64,000 nt of DNA from Geosiphon pyriformis. Its lineage: Eukaryota; Glomeromycota; Glomeromycetes; Archaeosporales; Geosiphonaceae. A program made the position numbers and the translations under genes. Of this stretch, positions 37,972 to 50,094 are shown in pieces (the first letter of the stretch is position 1; every line of letters starts with the position of its first letter). The stretch is taken from positions 397,045 to 461,044 of the forward strand of contig JAAOMT010000531.1 of NCBI GenBank assembly GCA_016748015.1. Reading direction: 5' to 3'. Under the pieces are notes generated by a model. That model ran no database searches and had not been told where the DNA came from. It saw only the letters and a list, made by a program, of their open reading frames with translations.

Positions 37972-39285
37972 GTTCATCCATCTGATATAGAGAATTTTTT
38001 TCGGTAAATCTTGATATTTTTTTATTGGCTAATAATGTCCATTTTAAATAATGATGCAAGATTATGTAAAACTTGGCCCATGATTTTTTTCTCGTTTTGA
38101 TTACCTTATTAATGCCCAAAACTCTTTGCCGCTGAGACATTAAAGGACATATAAAATTAGAATATAAGTACAATGTTTTTAATGTTCTTTTCCTCATTAT
38201 TGAAACAATCTCAATAATATACTTGTTTTAATTACTTAGGTGCCATTATTGTAAAAAATAGATCCGTACATATAAACATATTATTTCAGAAAGTTGTAAA
38301 TAATTCGGATTACTATTGGCATTAGTAAAGGAAAGAAAGCTTTAAGAAATCGCAAAAAATAGTACTTTTGCTAGTTGTAAGGACTTATATAAGAAAAGAT
38401 TTCAAGCTTTAAAAAAACAATATTAACCAGAATTAATTCATATCACAATTAAATAAATCAATATTTTTGAAATTAACTTGAGAATGTTCTAATTTTTTTC
38501 TTAATTCCCAAATTTTTTTTAAGGCTAATTCATTATTCTTTAGTCAACTTTAAAAACTGAGTTTATAATTGCTAATTTACTCTGATCTAAACTAAGACTT
38601 GACTCAAGAAATGATTCTGAAATACTGACATTAAAACAGCATTTTAAATATTATACAAACACGATATTATTTGTGTGTTTAGTAAAAGGCTTTGAAAAGC
38701 ATATAGATCTGAAAAATAATTGTCCTAAAATCAATTTAAAAATATAAAATCTTGAAAATTAAATTAATAAAATAATGAGATTTTATTAAAAAATTAGAAA
38801 ATAATTTGTTCTAATATTTTATGCCGTAAATACAAATCTTAAAGTAATTTAATATTAAAATAAATTATAAGATCAGTTTATTTAATATTATAATTATAAT
38901 GATTATTATTTTTTAATTCTAGTCAATAATGAAATCAATCATCAGGTTAAAAACTAAAGTATTAATAAAGACAATAATTCAATTATTATTCACTTTTTTA
39001 AAAATAAACAAATCTAAACTAAAATAATTATCAAAAACACAATTTAAGATATAAAAATATTTTAAAAAAAGTTTAAATATTAAAAATTAACATTAAAAAA
39101 AAAGGATTTAATTGAGGTAAGTTGTGAAAACGCGTAATAACTAGTTTTAACTGAATTACAACCATTTTTTATTATTAAAAGCTGCAACTTTTTGTTTGCA
39201 TTGTAATAATTTAAAAGTTTAAAACTTCTAAAATATTAATTTCTAATATACTTTTTGATAATAAAAATTTAATAAAAAGTAAGAC

Positions 39286-39315
39286 ATAAATAAATAAATA
39301 AATAAATAAATAAAT
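39286..39315. repeat. (AAAT)n microsatellite
   Basis: Seven to eight AAAT units. Confidence 0.9.
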
Positions 39316-39939
39316 GAATTATTTAATCAATTTCGATTCTTTATTCTGAAAAATTACATTAAAACTATACAACAGTTTCTTAAATAAATTTGCAAAAAAA
39401 ATGGTTATTTTTATTTTTTTATCCCAAAAAATTTACAATAATTGCAGTTAACAAATTAATCTATAATATACGCTTTCAAATCGTTTATTTATTTTTAATT
39501 GTTCAAGTTCCACAATAACCAAGTCTTTTAGCTATCTAATTAATTATTTAAAAAAATTTGTTACTTATTGTTAAACATATAAACGGTTTTCTGGATACAA
39601 AATTTTCTTCATTTTAATTAGCAATTATTTGTTTCAATGCAAAAAATCCTTGTACCTTTCAATAGGAATTACAAAAATTATGGAGAAAATTGTTAGTTTT
39701 AACAACATTTCTAAGGCTTTTTCAATATTTTGTGATCACTTTTTCTATGGAAAATTTTTTTGCTAAACTTATTATTGTGAAATTTATTAGTTTTTCTTTT
39801 TAGATATTTTGCCATATTAAAAGTACTTGAATCGATTACATTAATCAAAATATGACGTTATAGTTCTGGTGGAAAATAATGGTAAAAACTTAAATACAAA
39901 CCTGTAAATTTATAGTATAAAAAAACTAATATCTAATAT

Positions 39940-40150
39940 AACTTCCTTCTGCATCTATACAAGCTTGAACACTGCGAATATTAGAAAGAATTACCTTTTC
40001 TAGAAGGTTTGCACACTCTTCTTCCATCAGCCTAATAAAAAAACCTCCTGAGATATGCTACTATGTTATGCTTTAAGACAGTTCAATAAGGTTCAAACGA
40101 TGGCCTTAAGAGAATGCGACATGGAAATCTTGCTTAAAAAGTCATCAGTT
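39940..40150 (-). mobile_element. Tc1/mariner-like transposase C-terminal remnant (copy A)
   Basis: The minus strand reads CANLLEKVILSNIRSVQACI followed by DAEGSYIR, matching the end of Tc1/mariner transposases (C-x-N-L-I-x-S-M-x-x-R-x-x-A-C-I-x-A-x-G-G). The segment is clearly homologous at DNA level to 52400-52590, e.g. AAAGAATTACC.TTTC..GAAGGTTTGC and ATACAAGC.TGAAC. Upstream stops and indels show it is dead. Flanking sequence up to about 40700 may belong to the element but gives no recognisable protein. Confidence 0.55.
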
Positions 40151-40199
40151 AGATCATTATCTTGCTGGAATCACTGATACCTATATTTTCTAGTCGGAT

Positions 40200-41846
40200 T
40201 TTCTTGAAGATGGTTGTTTAATTATTCCTGCTATTACTTTCTGCTCGGACTGTACCTAAATTTGTGAATATTTTTGATGCTATACAGTCGAAATTGTTAA
40301 ATTAATTAAATAATATTTTCTTTTATTGCTGTCAGCGTTATGTTGTTCTTGGCAAAAACGGCCAGATTTTGAATATTTATTGTCCGGAAGCTTTGCTCGC
40401 CAGATCGGCATGAAAACTATTTTGTTGCAGCAGCTAAAATCAAAGGACAGCTGAAAGAATCATGGCAAGATTGGTTTTTTATGCATTCACAAAGAATCCG
40501 ATTTATCCTATCTATTCTGAAATACTAAACAACCACTTTTATGACAATGTGACCAGGAAATTTGGGTTGAAAGTGTGGCTTGTTATAGAGCTTTTTGATA
40601 CAAACAGACCCAAATAATATTTTCAAAAGGAGACTTAAAAATTGGCGAGGAAGATGAACCATAACCAATGAGGTATTTTACAAGAAATTATGTGAAGATT
40701 AGGTCATTTTCAAAGATATTTGACATACTGCTTCTAGCTAAACGCTCTGTCTTCTATGGGGCAAACACATTCATTTCACAACTTTAACGATCTTCTAAAG
40801 ATACTTTTTGTTAATATTAACATGTTTTTTATGATAAATCAAAATATAAGAGGTATTTTGAAAATGGGCTCTATGTCTCTCTTTGAAAAAATTTCAATAT
40901 CGGTTCCCAAAAATACCTTTGTATTATCCGAACCCAATTTACTCATTTTTTTTCTTTGCTGTGAGAATTTGGTTGCTTGATTGTGGTTTATTTTTGGTGA
41001 ACTATATATCGGTTATTGATTCTGAGAACAGTCAAGTAATTTTGTGAAAATATCAAATAAATCTGTTATCATAAAAAAAATTTTTCCCAATGACTGAATT
41101 CAAGCTTTTTTTAATTCTTGCAAAACTTCAGGTTTTCACGAATATAAAGAAAATTGAAATCTAGGCCACGAAACCTATAGATTGGCACTTAAAAACAAAA
41201 ATTTTCAAACCCTACAAAATCTTCGTAGCACTATACAAATGAATTTGAAATAAGCAAATAAGAGAACGCTGTAGCTTGAAAAAATCGGTCAATTTATTTT
41301 TTGAACAAAACTTTCAACACTTAAGTTAATTTCATCAAAAATTATTCTTGCAAATGGCAACACAAATTATCTTTAACATCCTTGTACAAAACCAGACAGA
41401 TATCATAAAAATGCTTTCATTATCTGTTAAGAGACTAGAAAAGCGTGGATAGAACAATTTTTGTTTTATTAGGCTTTATGATTGAGCCGTAAGAGGTTCA
41501 CAGAGTCCATAGAACATTTGTTTTTTTTTTACAAATTTTCATATTGGACCAAATAAAGATATGTTTAATCACCTGAGTATCCTATAAAATTCTTAAGCTA
41601 TTTGGATTTCAGTTTCTACCTTATTTTCTAAATGGCAAATCTAAAAATTTTTCTTCAAGCAAAAGCCTGATATTGTGGGAAAATTGAACAGCTCTCCCAA
41701 TCAGGTAAGTTGTTACACCAGAATGAATTTGTCATCAAATATAAATACCTGATGTCCCATGCTATAGCAGCTGGGGGTAGTTAATCTAATCTGTTTCAAA
41801 ATTTTCATTTGCCATAATTACACTGAATATATCTATCGATTAAAAA
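40200..41846. other. Intergenic region upstream of the Sel1-repeat gene
   Basis: No supported gene. A 74-codon frame (40756-40980) has no known domain. Confidence 0.5.
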
Positions 41847-43218
41847 ATGTCAACATTGTCTAACAAGGAGATTCCAATCGTTTATCATTATAAGCGTTTA
41901 GTGAAGGAATTTGTGAAGATAGCTTACGATATGGTAAATGACGACCAACCTCTTCAACAAGCTCATGTTGCATCTCAGGGCTTAATGATAGGAGATATTT
42001 GGAAACGACTTGTCAACATTCCAGAATTCTCGAAATACCTAGAGACCAAATCAAACCGAACACCAGATGAAACTTTTGTTTTGGGATTCCTGTTTCTTAA
42101 TGATCCAAAGTATTTACAATCAGGTCAAGATTTCGATGTGTCCTCAGCTAAAGCGTGGGAATTATTTCGGTACGCTGCCTATCACGGTCACTCTCTTGGG
42201 GCTTATTTTACCGCACACTGCGTTCAATATGTGCCGCAACCTGGAATGGGTTATCTGGGACCCGTTCATTTGAAAAGGCCTACTCCCCAACCACGACAGT
42301 TTGAATATTCTTCTGTTAGATTCGCTGCTGGAAGAGGAATTCCTCGAGCACAGTTTGAAGTTGCAAATAAAATCAGACAAGATATAGAATCCCCGGGGAG
42401 AACCGCCAAGAATCGCAAAAATCAAATGTTTTATTGGTATTTGCAATCTGCTCGTGGTGGATATGTCAAAGGACAATGGGCTGCAGCTATCTGTAATAAG
42501 GCTGGCCGAGGAACTAATCAAGATTTACATGAAGCTTTAAAATGGTGCAGCAAAGCTGCCAAACGTGGTTTCATGGCCCGCAGTGATTCACTTGAGAATC
42601 ATAATGAATTGTACGAATTCAAACCTACACCTAATCTTCTATTGTCTTGGTATCCAAGAGATCTTTGGGGGACTTTTAGAGGTATGCTTTTCAACAATAT
42701 TCTATTTAAAACATGGATAAGTTTTGCACCAAAATATTAGTTTTAAATTCAACCTTAGGTCCATATTCTATCAACTGATTTGCAAAAATACTCAATCGAA
42801 TGAAGCTTGAGAATTGCCGTCGGAAGATCATGGTAAAAAAATATTTCATAAAGGGGAACCTGTTGAAGTATATCCTGTGACTGCTATTTTTGCAGAATTG
42901 AAGGTTAGAAAATTTATTTCCCCTTCCAAAAGTTGACTTTTAAAAATATAAATAATTTTGCAAAAACATCATTGTAATTTGGATTAAATGGGTAGATTTG
43001 GCAATTATAAAAATGAGCGTGCCATGTCAAATCGAGACTTTTGCTTTCATCTTAATTGGAAATGATGGCAATAATAATTTTCAAGGATTGGAATGAGCAC
43101 AACTGGATTCAATTAGATATTACGGAAGGACCCAGGTATAAGCCTAATTGAGCATGCTGATTAACCAAACCCACTTAATTATATTCATTGCAATTTAAGG
43201 TGCTCTGACAGAACTTGA
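41847..43218 (+). CDS. Sel1-like repeat protein; 3' exon structure uncertain
   Basis: Exon 1 (41847-42681) encodes 278 residues with at least two Sel1-like alpha/alpha repeats: AWELFRYAAYHGHSLGAYF (about residues 105-125) and the longer stretch around MFYWYLQSARGGYVKGQWA then EALKWCSKAAKRG (about 195-245). Sel1 repeats are protein-interaction scaffolds, common in signalling proteins of these fungi. The preferred continuation is exon 2 (42812-42903, reading ELPSEDHGKKIFHKG..), exon 3 (43086-43135, DWNEHNWIQLDITEGPR) and exon 4 (43200-43218), with phases that fit and 331 aa in total. Two alternatives also stay in phase: a short terminal exon 42759-42778 (284 aa) or a third exon 42996-43010 (313 aa). 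No kinase domain is attached. Exon 1 is solid, the rest is a hypothesis. Confidence 0.7.
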
Positions 43219-43768
43219 TAATAATTCGAAGCGGATATCTCCTTCGAAAATGTAAAGTAACCTCAACTTTAAAATATTTTTCCTTTCCGACTTTTGTATC
43301 CGGTTATAGAATTCTCCGAAATTTTGAAAAATAGTCCAAGATTATCATTTTCTAAAATTATTCTCCAATTTTGGGCATTTAGATTGATGCCTCAGGAATC
43401 TTGAAATTTAAATCTTTCGGTGTTTCGCGGTAGAATACAGTTCGAGTTTTACCATGGTTTAGCTATTTGAAATTTTCCCACCAGGATACTTTGCAAAAAT
43501 TTAGGACTTTAACTGAAAATTATTTTTGAATCAAGATCTATTTCATTCTGATTTGATTTTTAATTAATAATGGGAAATAAACTGAAATGGAAAGGTTATC
43601 GATTTCAAATAATTGGGCTACTCAACACCACATTAATAATTCAGAATTTTCAATTTTCAAACATCAAATTTTTTGCAAATAATTAGCAATAAGAAAATAC
43701 TGTCTTCAAAAATGATTTCAACACTTGTAATATCTTGAGTCTGACTTCTGCGCGCAATTTAAGATTGC
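43219..43768. other. Convergent intergenic region
   Basis: Between the Sel1 gene and the MATH-BTB gene; AT-rich, nothing identified. Confidence 0.5.
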
Positions 43769-44920
43769 TCACACTTTGAACTTTCTTGCTCTTAACAGCT
43801 CTTCAATGGCCTCCACATCACCCCAATCCAAAACTTCCTTCATTTTCTCCTTACTCACCGCATTACTCCAATTCTTCACAGCAAACTTCAAGGCTACTTT
43901 CTTCAAATGTGCGTCGTCATGTTTCCATCCCAACATGAACACCACATCCCAATTCTCACATGCCAAATTTGCAATCATTCGTTTGGCAGCAATTCGTGCA
44001 AGATCCGGTAAGTCTCGCAATCTTGCCTCGAAATATAATTCGGCCAGATTTTCTGCTGGGAACGAAGACTCGATTTCATCAGTGTAGAGGTAATAAAGTA
44101 ATTGACGAAATGTGGAATAAGTAACTCCTTTCATTGGGATTATATTGCTGCTGCTTTCTATCCAATCACCACCCGTAAACATACGTTCAAAGTAAGTGGA
44201 TCGTGAGGCTAGTATCATTCGATGTGCTCGTAATTGTTCGCCATTTTCAAAAGTAAATAACAAATCCGAGAGTTTCTCATCATCAAAAAATTTCGTAAAA
44301 CTATTCAGCAAACAATTTTGCTTGGTCTTCTGATTAGTTTTTGTTGAAGCGTATGATGTAGTAGCGGAACGTCGAGTAATTAATGGATTCAAAATTTTGA
44401 TACGAATTATTACATCAACATTTTTGTTTCTCGCTTGATAATCATCAGCAAAAATTGACTTCAGAGGACAAAAATCATTCCAACCCCAACAACTATTCGA
44501 TCCAAACTTCCAAATCCTTTTATCACGTCTTTGTTCTATGAACAATGGTGAGGCCCCAATTTCATGCCGAAATAATTGAATCTTGTAAAAACAAGTTCGC
44601 GAAGAAATCCCACGTTTTGCTTCCTCACGAGATTGAAATGCCTTCAGGTAGATCCCTAGGAAATCAGATTTTGAATTAGGGGTTAATTTTATACGCCATA
44701 AGTGTAGAGTTTGAATTGGCCCTGTGGCCGGAGATGCAAATTGGTCACTGAATATGTCTTCGTCGATTGTGGTAAGATGATGCAGCTGTTGAAAAGCGGA
44801 AAGTTTCCATTCGTACGTGAAGCAGTTGTCATCATCTGCTTTTGTCGCCACAAGTTGTTGGGATTTTGGGTCGATTTGTGATTGATGTAGTTTACGAGTT
44901 TTCGGGATGCAATCAGTCAT
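43769..44920 (-). CDS. MATH-BTB domain protein (SPOP-like), single exon
   Basis: The 383-residue uninterrupted frame has an N-terminal MATH/TRAF-like domain (about residues 35-180: FTYEWKLSAFQQL, LHLWRIKLTPN, GWNDFCPLKSIF, VDVIIRIKIL). A BTB domain follows (about 215-315: LSDLLFTFENGEQLRAHRMI, LASRSTYFERMFTGGDWIES, LLYYLYTDEI) and then a helical BACK-like tail with LDWGDVEAIEELL. Family members such as SPOP are substrate adaptors of Cullin-3 ubiquitin ligases: MATH binds the substrate, BTB binds Cul3 and dimerises. It has no intron, unlike most genes here. Start at 44920 is the only upstream Met in frame before the domain. Confidence in the domain call is high; the target is unknown. Confidence 0.88.
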   Translation of the reverse strand: MTDCIPKTRKLHQSQIDPKSQQLVATKADDDNCFTYEWKLSAFQQLHHLTTIDEDIFSDQFASPATGPIQTLHLWRIKLTPNSKSDFLGIYLKAFQSREEAKRGISSRTCFYKIQLFRHEIGASPLFIEQRRDKRIWKFGSNSCWGWNDFCPLKSIFADDYQARNKNVDVIIRIKILNPLITRRSATTSYASTKTNQKTKQNCLLNSFTKFFDDEKLSDLLFTFENGEQLRAHRMILASRSTYFERMFTGGDWIESSSNIIPMKGVTYSTFRQLLYYLYTDEIESSFPAENLAELYFEARLRDLPDLARIAAKRMIANLACENWDVVFMLGWKHDDAHLKKVALKFAVKNWSNAVSKEKMKEVLDWGDVEAIEELLRARKFKV

Positions 44921-45289
44921 GGTAACCCCCCGAAACTTTGTTTATGATCAAAAGAGTTTTTACCGAAAAATGATCATCAAAGAAAAAAAACCAAAAACCA
45001 GAGCTAGAAACGACAAAACGATTTGCCGCCAAAGATTAAAAAAAGGAAAGACCAGTCTGCCTGATATAGAAATACAGAAGATAAGGATGCAGGGTTGATG
45101 CGTAACCACTAAATATTAGGGAAATCGGCTGCGGACAGGAGCTGTGCTTTCAAGTAAATTTTGGTGGCTGCGATAGCCTAATATGCCAATTATACACTTT
45201 AGTTAAAATTCATATTCAAACAAACAAACCCATAATGGCTCAGAACTTTATCTGTTATGTCATTTATGTTTAGGGAAATTTTCAAAATT

Positions 45290-45408
45290 ACCTTGAAGAA
45301 TCGGTCACCTAGATCCAAAAATGGCTGAAATAATTGATCTGCAGCGTTATACCTCTCACTATAATCTCCTAGGTCTGATAGAAAAATTTCGTGAGTTTCC
45401 AAGGTCAC
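45290..45408 (-). pseudogene. Possible isolated exon of a kinase-family N-terminal domain
   Basis: The minus strand reads NAADQLFQPFLDLGDRFFK followed by a GTAATT donor. It resembles the helical N-terminal segment (an F-x-P-F-I/L-x-L pattern) placed before the kinase domain in many Rhizophagus proteins. No neighbouring exon was found. Weak; it could be chance. Confidence 0.25.
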
Positions 45409-47200
45409 GATTCGTTTAAATAATATGGTAATTCAAGCACAAAGTTCTGAAAGATGCATGGCACATTACATAATCACTTAATTAACATTTGGCAGCCCCT
45501 GAACACCCTGATAGAGTTTGAAATCTTGCAAATTACTGGATGAGTGAATTAATAAAGGTTTTTACCATTTTCATAATCTATTTTTATTGGAAGTTTGAAA
45601 TTGGGTTTATAAAGGAAAAAGAAACATGCATTTGCCCCTCGAAACTCTATATCTGACTTGATGAATGGTTTGAAATTCTGTTTTTTAATCACGAAATTAA
45701 AAACATTGCTTAATGAACCAAAAATAGAGCATTGATACGTTGATAAAACAAGATTTTAGTAGGTTAACTAGCTTCTTAAGTGATTCCTATTCAAAAGACA
45801 TCCTTTAAAACTTTTTACTTTTGATGCCAGTTTTTAGACAAGCAAATAGCCGATCACTTTTTGGGGATGATATATTTAAATCTTTCTTTTATTAAAATAA
45901 CGTAATCTTTAACATAATCTTAACATACTTGATAAATAAAAAATTTAATATGTCACTTTCCGCCCAAATTCTAGTCTTGGAACAATCTGCAAAGTAAATA
46001 TTTGAAAAATATTCAAAAAGTTGTTTACGGTGGCTGACCAGAAGAAAAGCTATGAAACATTTTAATATCAAAATTTAGAATTCTTTGATGAGAATAGTTA
46101 GTTCAATGCTTGCAATTATTAATTATTGATATAATATATAATAGTAGGTTGAAAGAAACAAATGATTTCTATTTTTGGTTTGATTTTCAGTGTATGACAT
46201 GTTCAAGTCAACCAAACCTTTTTGATATATTTCAGATTTTTGTGGAATTTATTTTTTTTACATGGCTGCTAAAGAATTAAGCTCGATACACCAAGTAATT
46301 TGAAATTATATCAGCAAGGTTGGTTGACCTAATCATTAAAACTGTAAATAAAAATGCGTAGATTGCATAGTAAAATTTCTTTGCCCATATTTATTAGGAT
46401 TAAACAGATTCATTTGAACTCTTAAGTTAGATAACAACAATATTAAGTCATAATTTGAAACCATTGTTTTTCTATCTCTTTTAGCTATTTGAAATAAAGA
46501 AAAAGTAGTTTAATTTCTAAAATATTAAAATTAAAGTCAAAAAAATTAAAAGCAATTTATAATTTTGTTATGTCCAAATTTTTTTTAAAAAGACTATTTA
46601 TACAAGAAAGATGGCTTTTTGTATTTGGAAAAAAGAATAGAAAATTAATCTGTATATGTAAAAACTTAATAAAAGCTATATATATCATATCTACAAAGAA
46701 TGTTTGACTTATAATACTATTATAGTTGAATATAATATGCTAATAGAGAATAATATATTATATAATAAGAAAACAATTGAAGAATAAATTCAACTTTAAT
46801 AAGCAAATTGAATTTGTAGAAATTCAATATGCAAAAACAGTTTCATAAATATTTTAATCATTATTCTTTTCAAAAGTTAATAAAAAAATCTAAAAATAAA
46901 GAGATAGTCTGTAGTGTTAACAAAAAATTACATACTGATATAATTCTATGTCTTATGTTAACACTTTTAGAATTCAAAATCAGATATCATTTGTATTTTT
47001 TAGTAAACATTTATTTATATATATTTCACAAAAACTAACAATATACAAATCAAAAAAAGAGAAAAGATATAATAAAAAGAAATTGAAATGATTGTAATGA
47101 TTTTGTTAAGAAATCTAAATAAAAATAATTCTTGTTTTGAATTTTAGTTTGGAATTACTTTCTTGTATACTTTAAAAAAAATCAATAATTCAGAATTAGA

Positions 47201-47306
47201 TTAATGATTCAATTAATGATCAAGCCAATAATCAAGTCAATAACCAAATCAACAATTAAGTTGATTATCAAGTTATTAATCAATTAAATAATCGCATCAA
47301 CAACTA
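47201..47306 (+). repeat. 12-bp periodic repeat encoding an (I/V)NNQ-like tetrapeptide
   Basis: Eight or nine units near ATTAATAATCAA follow at 12-bp spacing. The plus strand reads INDQANNQVNNQINN, a stop, then VDYQVINQLNNRINN. The in-frame period of four codons suggests a former coding repeat; no gene is intact around it. Confidence 0.65.
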
Positions 47307-48494
47307 CTTCTAAAAATAGGGTGGTTAATGATAACCGTAACAATACATTCAAAGACAGTAAACTGTTGTGTCGTAAAATCTTGTTTCACAGCCTTGAACT
47401 TGATAACTATTAATTAAAAATTTTGATTGGTTGATGAAAATCCATCTTACATTCTACCTTAATTTCTAATTTTTTTATATTAATTCATTGAATTTTACAG
47501 CTTGTGTGAATTAAAAATATAACAAACTTTTTAAATTGTGCTCCCATTCACTTTTATTAAATGGTCAAAGATCAAAGAGTTTAAGTGGTACCAATTGAAT
47601 CAAGAAAAGCTTTTATTTGAATTCGGCTAGTTGGAGTCAAGAGATCGAGGCGATTATATATCTTGAAAGCTCAATCTATCGGATCTGGAAATAATAGGAT
47701 TCAAAAAATTTTAATTAGCAGATCGACAAATCGTCACGTTTTCATCCTCATAACCATATTTGGGAACCATTTATACTAGAACTTTTTGAGCTTTATGGAG
47801 CCTAAAGATGGAATTGACAACTAAATCACATGAATTGCAACTTGTAACTCAACGAAGAAGTTAACCTTTCTTGCAGTTACTAAGATAAGGTTCTCAAATT
47901 TCATGGGAAAAAATACTTTTTTGGTTAATTCTGAGAATGTTATGATATTTTAGCTAAAGAAATCCTGATTTTTTCTTGTGTATTAACAAAATGGTTGAAT
48001 GATTAATTTTTCTGAATAATTTTTGTTTAGAGAAATTTAATTCATTCACCAATAATTTTGATTCTCTGGAAATCGGAAGAAAATAGTTCTTCAAGTCTGA
48101 ATCTGTCAGTGTGCCGAACCTAAAAATAATGAAAAAATTACTTAAAATAGGCATTACCTCTCTTTATTCTTTTGCGATTTACAGCAGAGTTTTATCAGTT
48201 GTAACATCAGAGATTCATGAGAGGGATAATCTACAATTGTTTTTAGAAATTCTCAATAACTGTAAGTAAAAAAATCATTAATTATAAAATCTATTCAAAT
48301 GATACTATTATTTTAGAAATTTTGAACGAAACTAAAATATGAATTATTTGGTTTTTTTGCCGAATTTGGGTTACAACCATATTTCAACAAACGTAAACCT
48401 TTATAAAAAGGACAAGTATTATTACAAAATTCTTTGGACTGACTTATCTTTTCGAAGTTAATTTCTGATATTAAATTATTGCGACCCACGAAAA

Positions 48495-49319
48495 ATGAAT
48501 TCAGAAATATGTCCCACTTTTCCCCCAAACGTATTCGTTGAAGAAATTCTTGCTTATGCCACGTTAAAACTTGAGAATGGCCAAGAAATTTGTAAAATAC
48601 CAAATGCTTTTTTTATATATCTCATTTCATTCCGGAAAGAATGTGCCCAGCAGAACATAATATTTTCGGATTCCCGTGAGTTATCTAAGGTTGCCGCAAA
48701 ATTCTGGGATAAGGAGCCAATTTTGATTAAAAGTGAGTATAAAAGACTTTACAATGAGGCTAAAAAGCGATTCGAAGAGCTTCGCCAAAAAATTTATCCT
48801 ATAAAGTTCGAACAATGTGTTCCAAGCTCATCTGTGACCAAAACACCTGAGAAATTGAGTTCTAGACCTATAAGTCCATATGATCAATTGACCTTTGTAC
48901 CCCAGGAGGACTTTCCTCAAATGGAAACTCATTTTAACCCGTCGCTTTTTGACATTGAAGATGATACGAGTCTGTTTATTGAGACTTTCAACTTTCCTGA
49001 AACATTTCTCAAAGCTATTTCTTTTCCTGACCCACAAACGTTTTTAAACGAAACATCTCCTAATGAGTCCCAGACGATGATCAAAGGTGGCTTTTTTCCT
49101 AACCCGCCGACGCTCTTCACAACTGATAATTTTGCCGAAGAAAACGTAGTGATTGAACCTTTAGAGAATTTAACCCTTTGCGATCGTATATCAGCCTTAG
49201 AAATGATTGCCCATTCGTTATTCGATCCCCTACATATTCCTCCCAACCATGATCTGAAAGACCGTGTTTCTTATCTTGAAAGTTTGATAAGTACCAAAAA
49301 TGTAGAGCCAAGAATTTAA
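48495..49319 (+). CDS. HMG-box protein (MATA_HMG type)
   Basis: A 274-residue single-exon protein. The HMG box lies at about residues 36-98: KIPNAFFIYLISFRKE (the P-N-A-F start helix), SRELSKVAAKFWDKEP (the S-K-x-x-A-x-x-W helix) and EYKRLYNEAKKRFEELRQ (the third helix). The N-A-F and S-x-x-A-x-x-W positions are those of sequence-specific mating-type (MATA/SOX) boxes. Members bind DNA minor groove and bend it. R. irregularis-type fungi carry many such genes, so this one need not be a mating-type regulator. The C-terminal half has repeated F-P-x-P/x-T-F turns (FNFPETF, SFPDPQTF, FFPNPPTLF) and a helix near the end. The stop overlaps the start of a 35-bp tandem repeat. ATG at 48495 is the first in frame. 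Confidence 0.85.
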   Translation: MNSEICPTFPPNVFVEEILAYATLKLENGQEICKIPNAFFIYLISFRKECAQQNIIFSDSRELSKVAAKFWDKEPILIKSEYKRLYNEAKKRFEELRQKIYPIKFEQCVPSSSVTKTPEKLSSRPISPYDQLTFVPQEDFPQMETHFNPSLFDIEDDTSLFIETFNFPETFLKAISFPDPQTFLNETSPNESQTMIKGGFFPNPPTLFTTDNFAEENVVIEPLENLTLCDRISALEMIAHSLFDPLHIPPNHDLKDRVSYLESLISTKNVEPRI

Positions 49320-49425
49320 TTTTGAAATGAAGAATTTTACGCTCGTAAATTTATTTTTGAAATTAAGAATTTTATGCTCGTCAATTTATTTTTGAAATTA
49401 AGAATTTTATGCTCGTCAATTTATT
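49318..49425. repeat. 35-bp tandem repeat, three copies
   Basis: TTTTGAAAT.AAGAATTTTA.GCTCGT.AATTTA recurs at an exact 35-bp period. Copies two and three are nearly identical, copy one differs at a few sites. It begins at the HMG stop codon, so it would lie in the 3' untranslated region. Confidence 0.95.
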
Positions 49426-50094
49426 TTCTCCGATTATATATGCAGGATACAAAAGTATATTTAAATTATGCGCATAATTAAAATTTTATTAAGCAAATTA
49501 AGCTTTTTTATTTTCTTGTCAAATTAAGTTTTTTTGAGATCCTTTAATAAATGGTTTCACCAAAAATTTTTTTTTTTTGGCTAGCCTAATCAGGTTTGCC
49601 CAAGTATATATTTCTCGTTATACATGAAAATCTTTGAATTCAAAATCATCGATTAACGTATCTGTCCTAAAGGTTTCTTATAAAATCTCCAGTCTGTCGC
49701 TGGTAGCCCGAAAAATTTAAGGAAATTTTCTGTCATCTTTTAAGTCATCTTTTTATTTCTGTACCGTCACGCTCTCTCGAAAAATAATGGACTTCTTACC
49801 ATAAAAATTTTTTTCCTGCCACGCTGTTCTTTTAAAAATTAAATTTCGTATTTGTTTGTCCCAGTGTAATACAAGTTACAACTTTAATGGCCAGAATTGT
49901 TTGCCTAACTGGGAACTCGTGTCTTTATTGATTAAAATTAATCAAACATGCGATTTCTTGGGCTAATCACATCATTTAAATGTACTACATAAAAGCATGT
50001 TGATTGTGATCAGACTAAAAGTATGCATATAGCTTTTATTACTCTAAAGTTGAAGGTATTAAATTTCTGAAATTTATTCTGCTACTTCACAGTC
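49426..50094. other. Intergenic region upstream of the CHR transporter
   Basis: AT-rich with T-runs; no element I can name. Confidence 0.5.

Larger units (their letters stand above)
36593..39939. other. Intergenic AT-rich DNA upstream of ABC-3
   Basis: A possible TATA box (TATATAAAG on the minus strand, 36639-36647) is about 50 bp from the ABC-3 ATG. Otherwise only microsatellites (37893-37971; 39286-39315) and unassigned AT-rich sequence. Confidence 0.5.
44921..48494. other. Intergenic region with two coding-like remnants
   Basis: Mostly AT-rich. Holds a possible kinase-adaptor exon remnant (45290-45408, minus) and a 12-bp periodic repeat (47201-47306). No intact gene supported. Confidence 0.5.

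Noticed and set aside
37805-38197. Poly-Asn and poly-Ile/Val frames
   Set aside because: Translations of the ATT/GTT microsatellite.
47954-48603. Minus-strand frames 47954-48154 and 48313-48603
   Set aside because: No domain; the second overlaps the HMG gene antisense.
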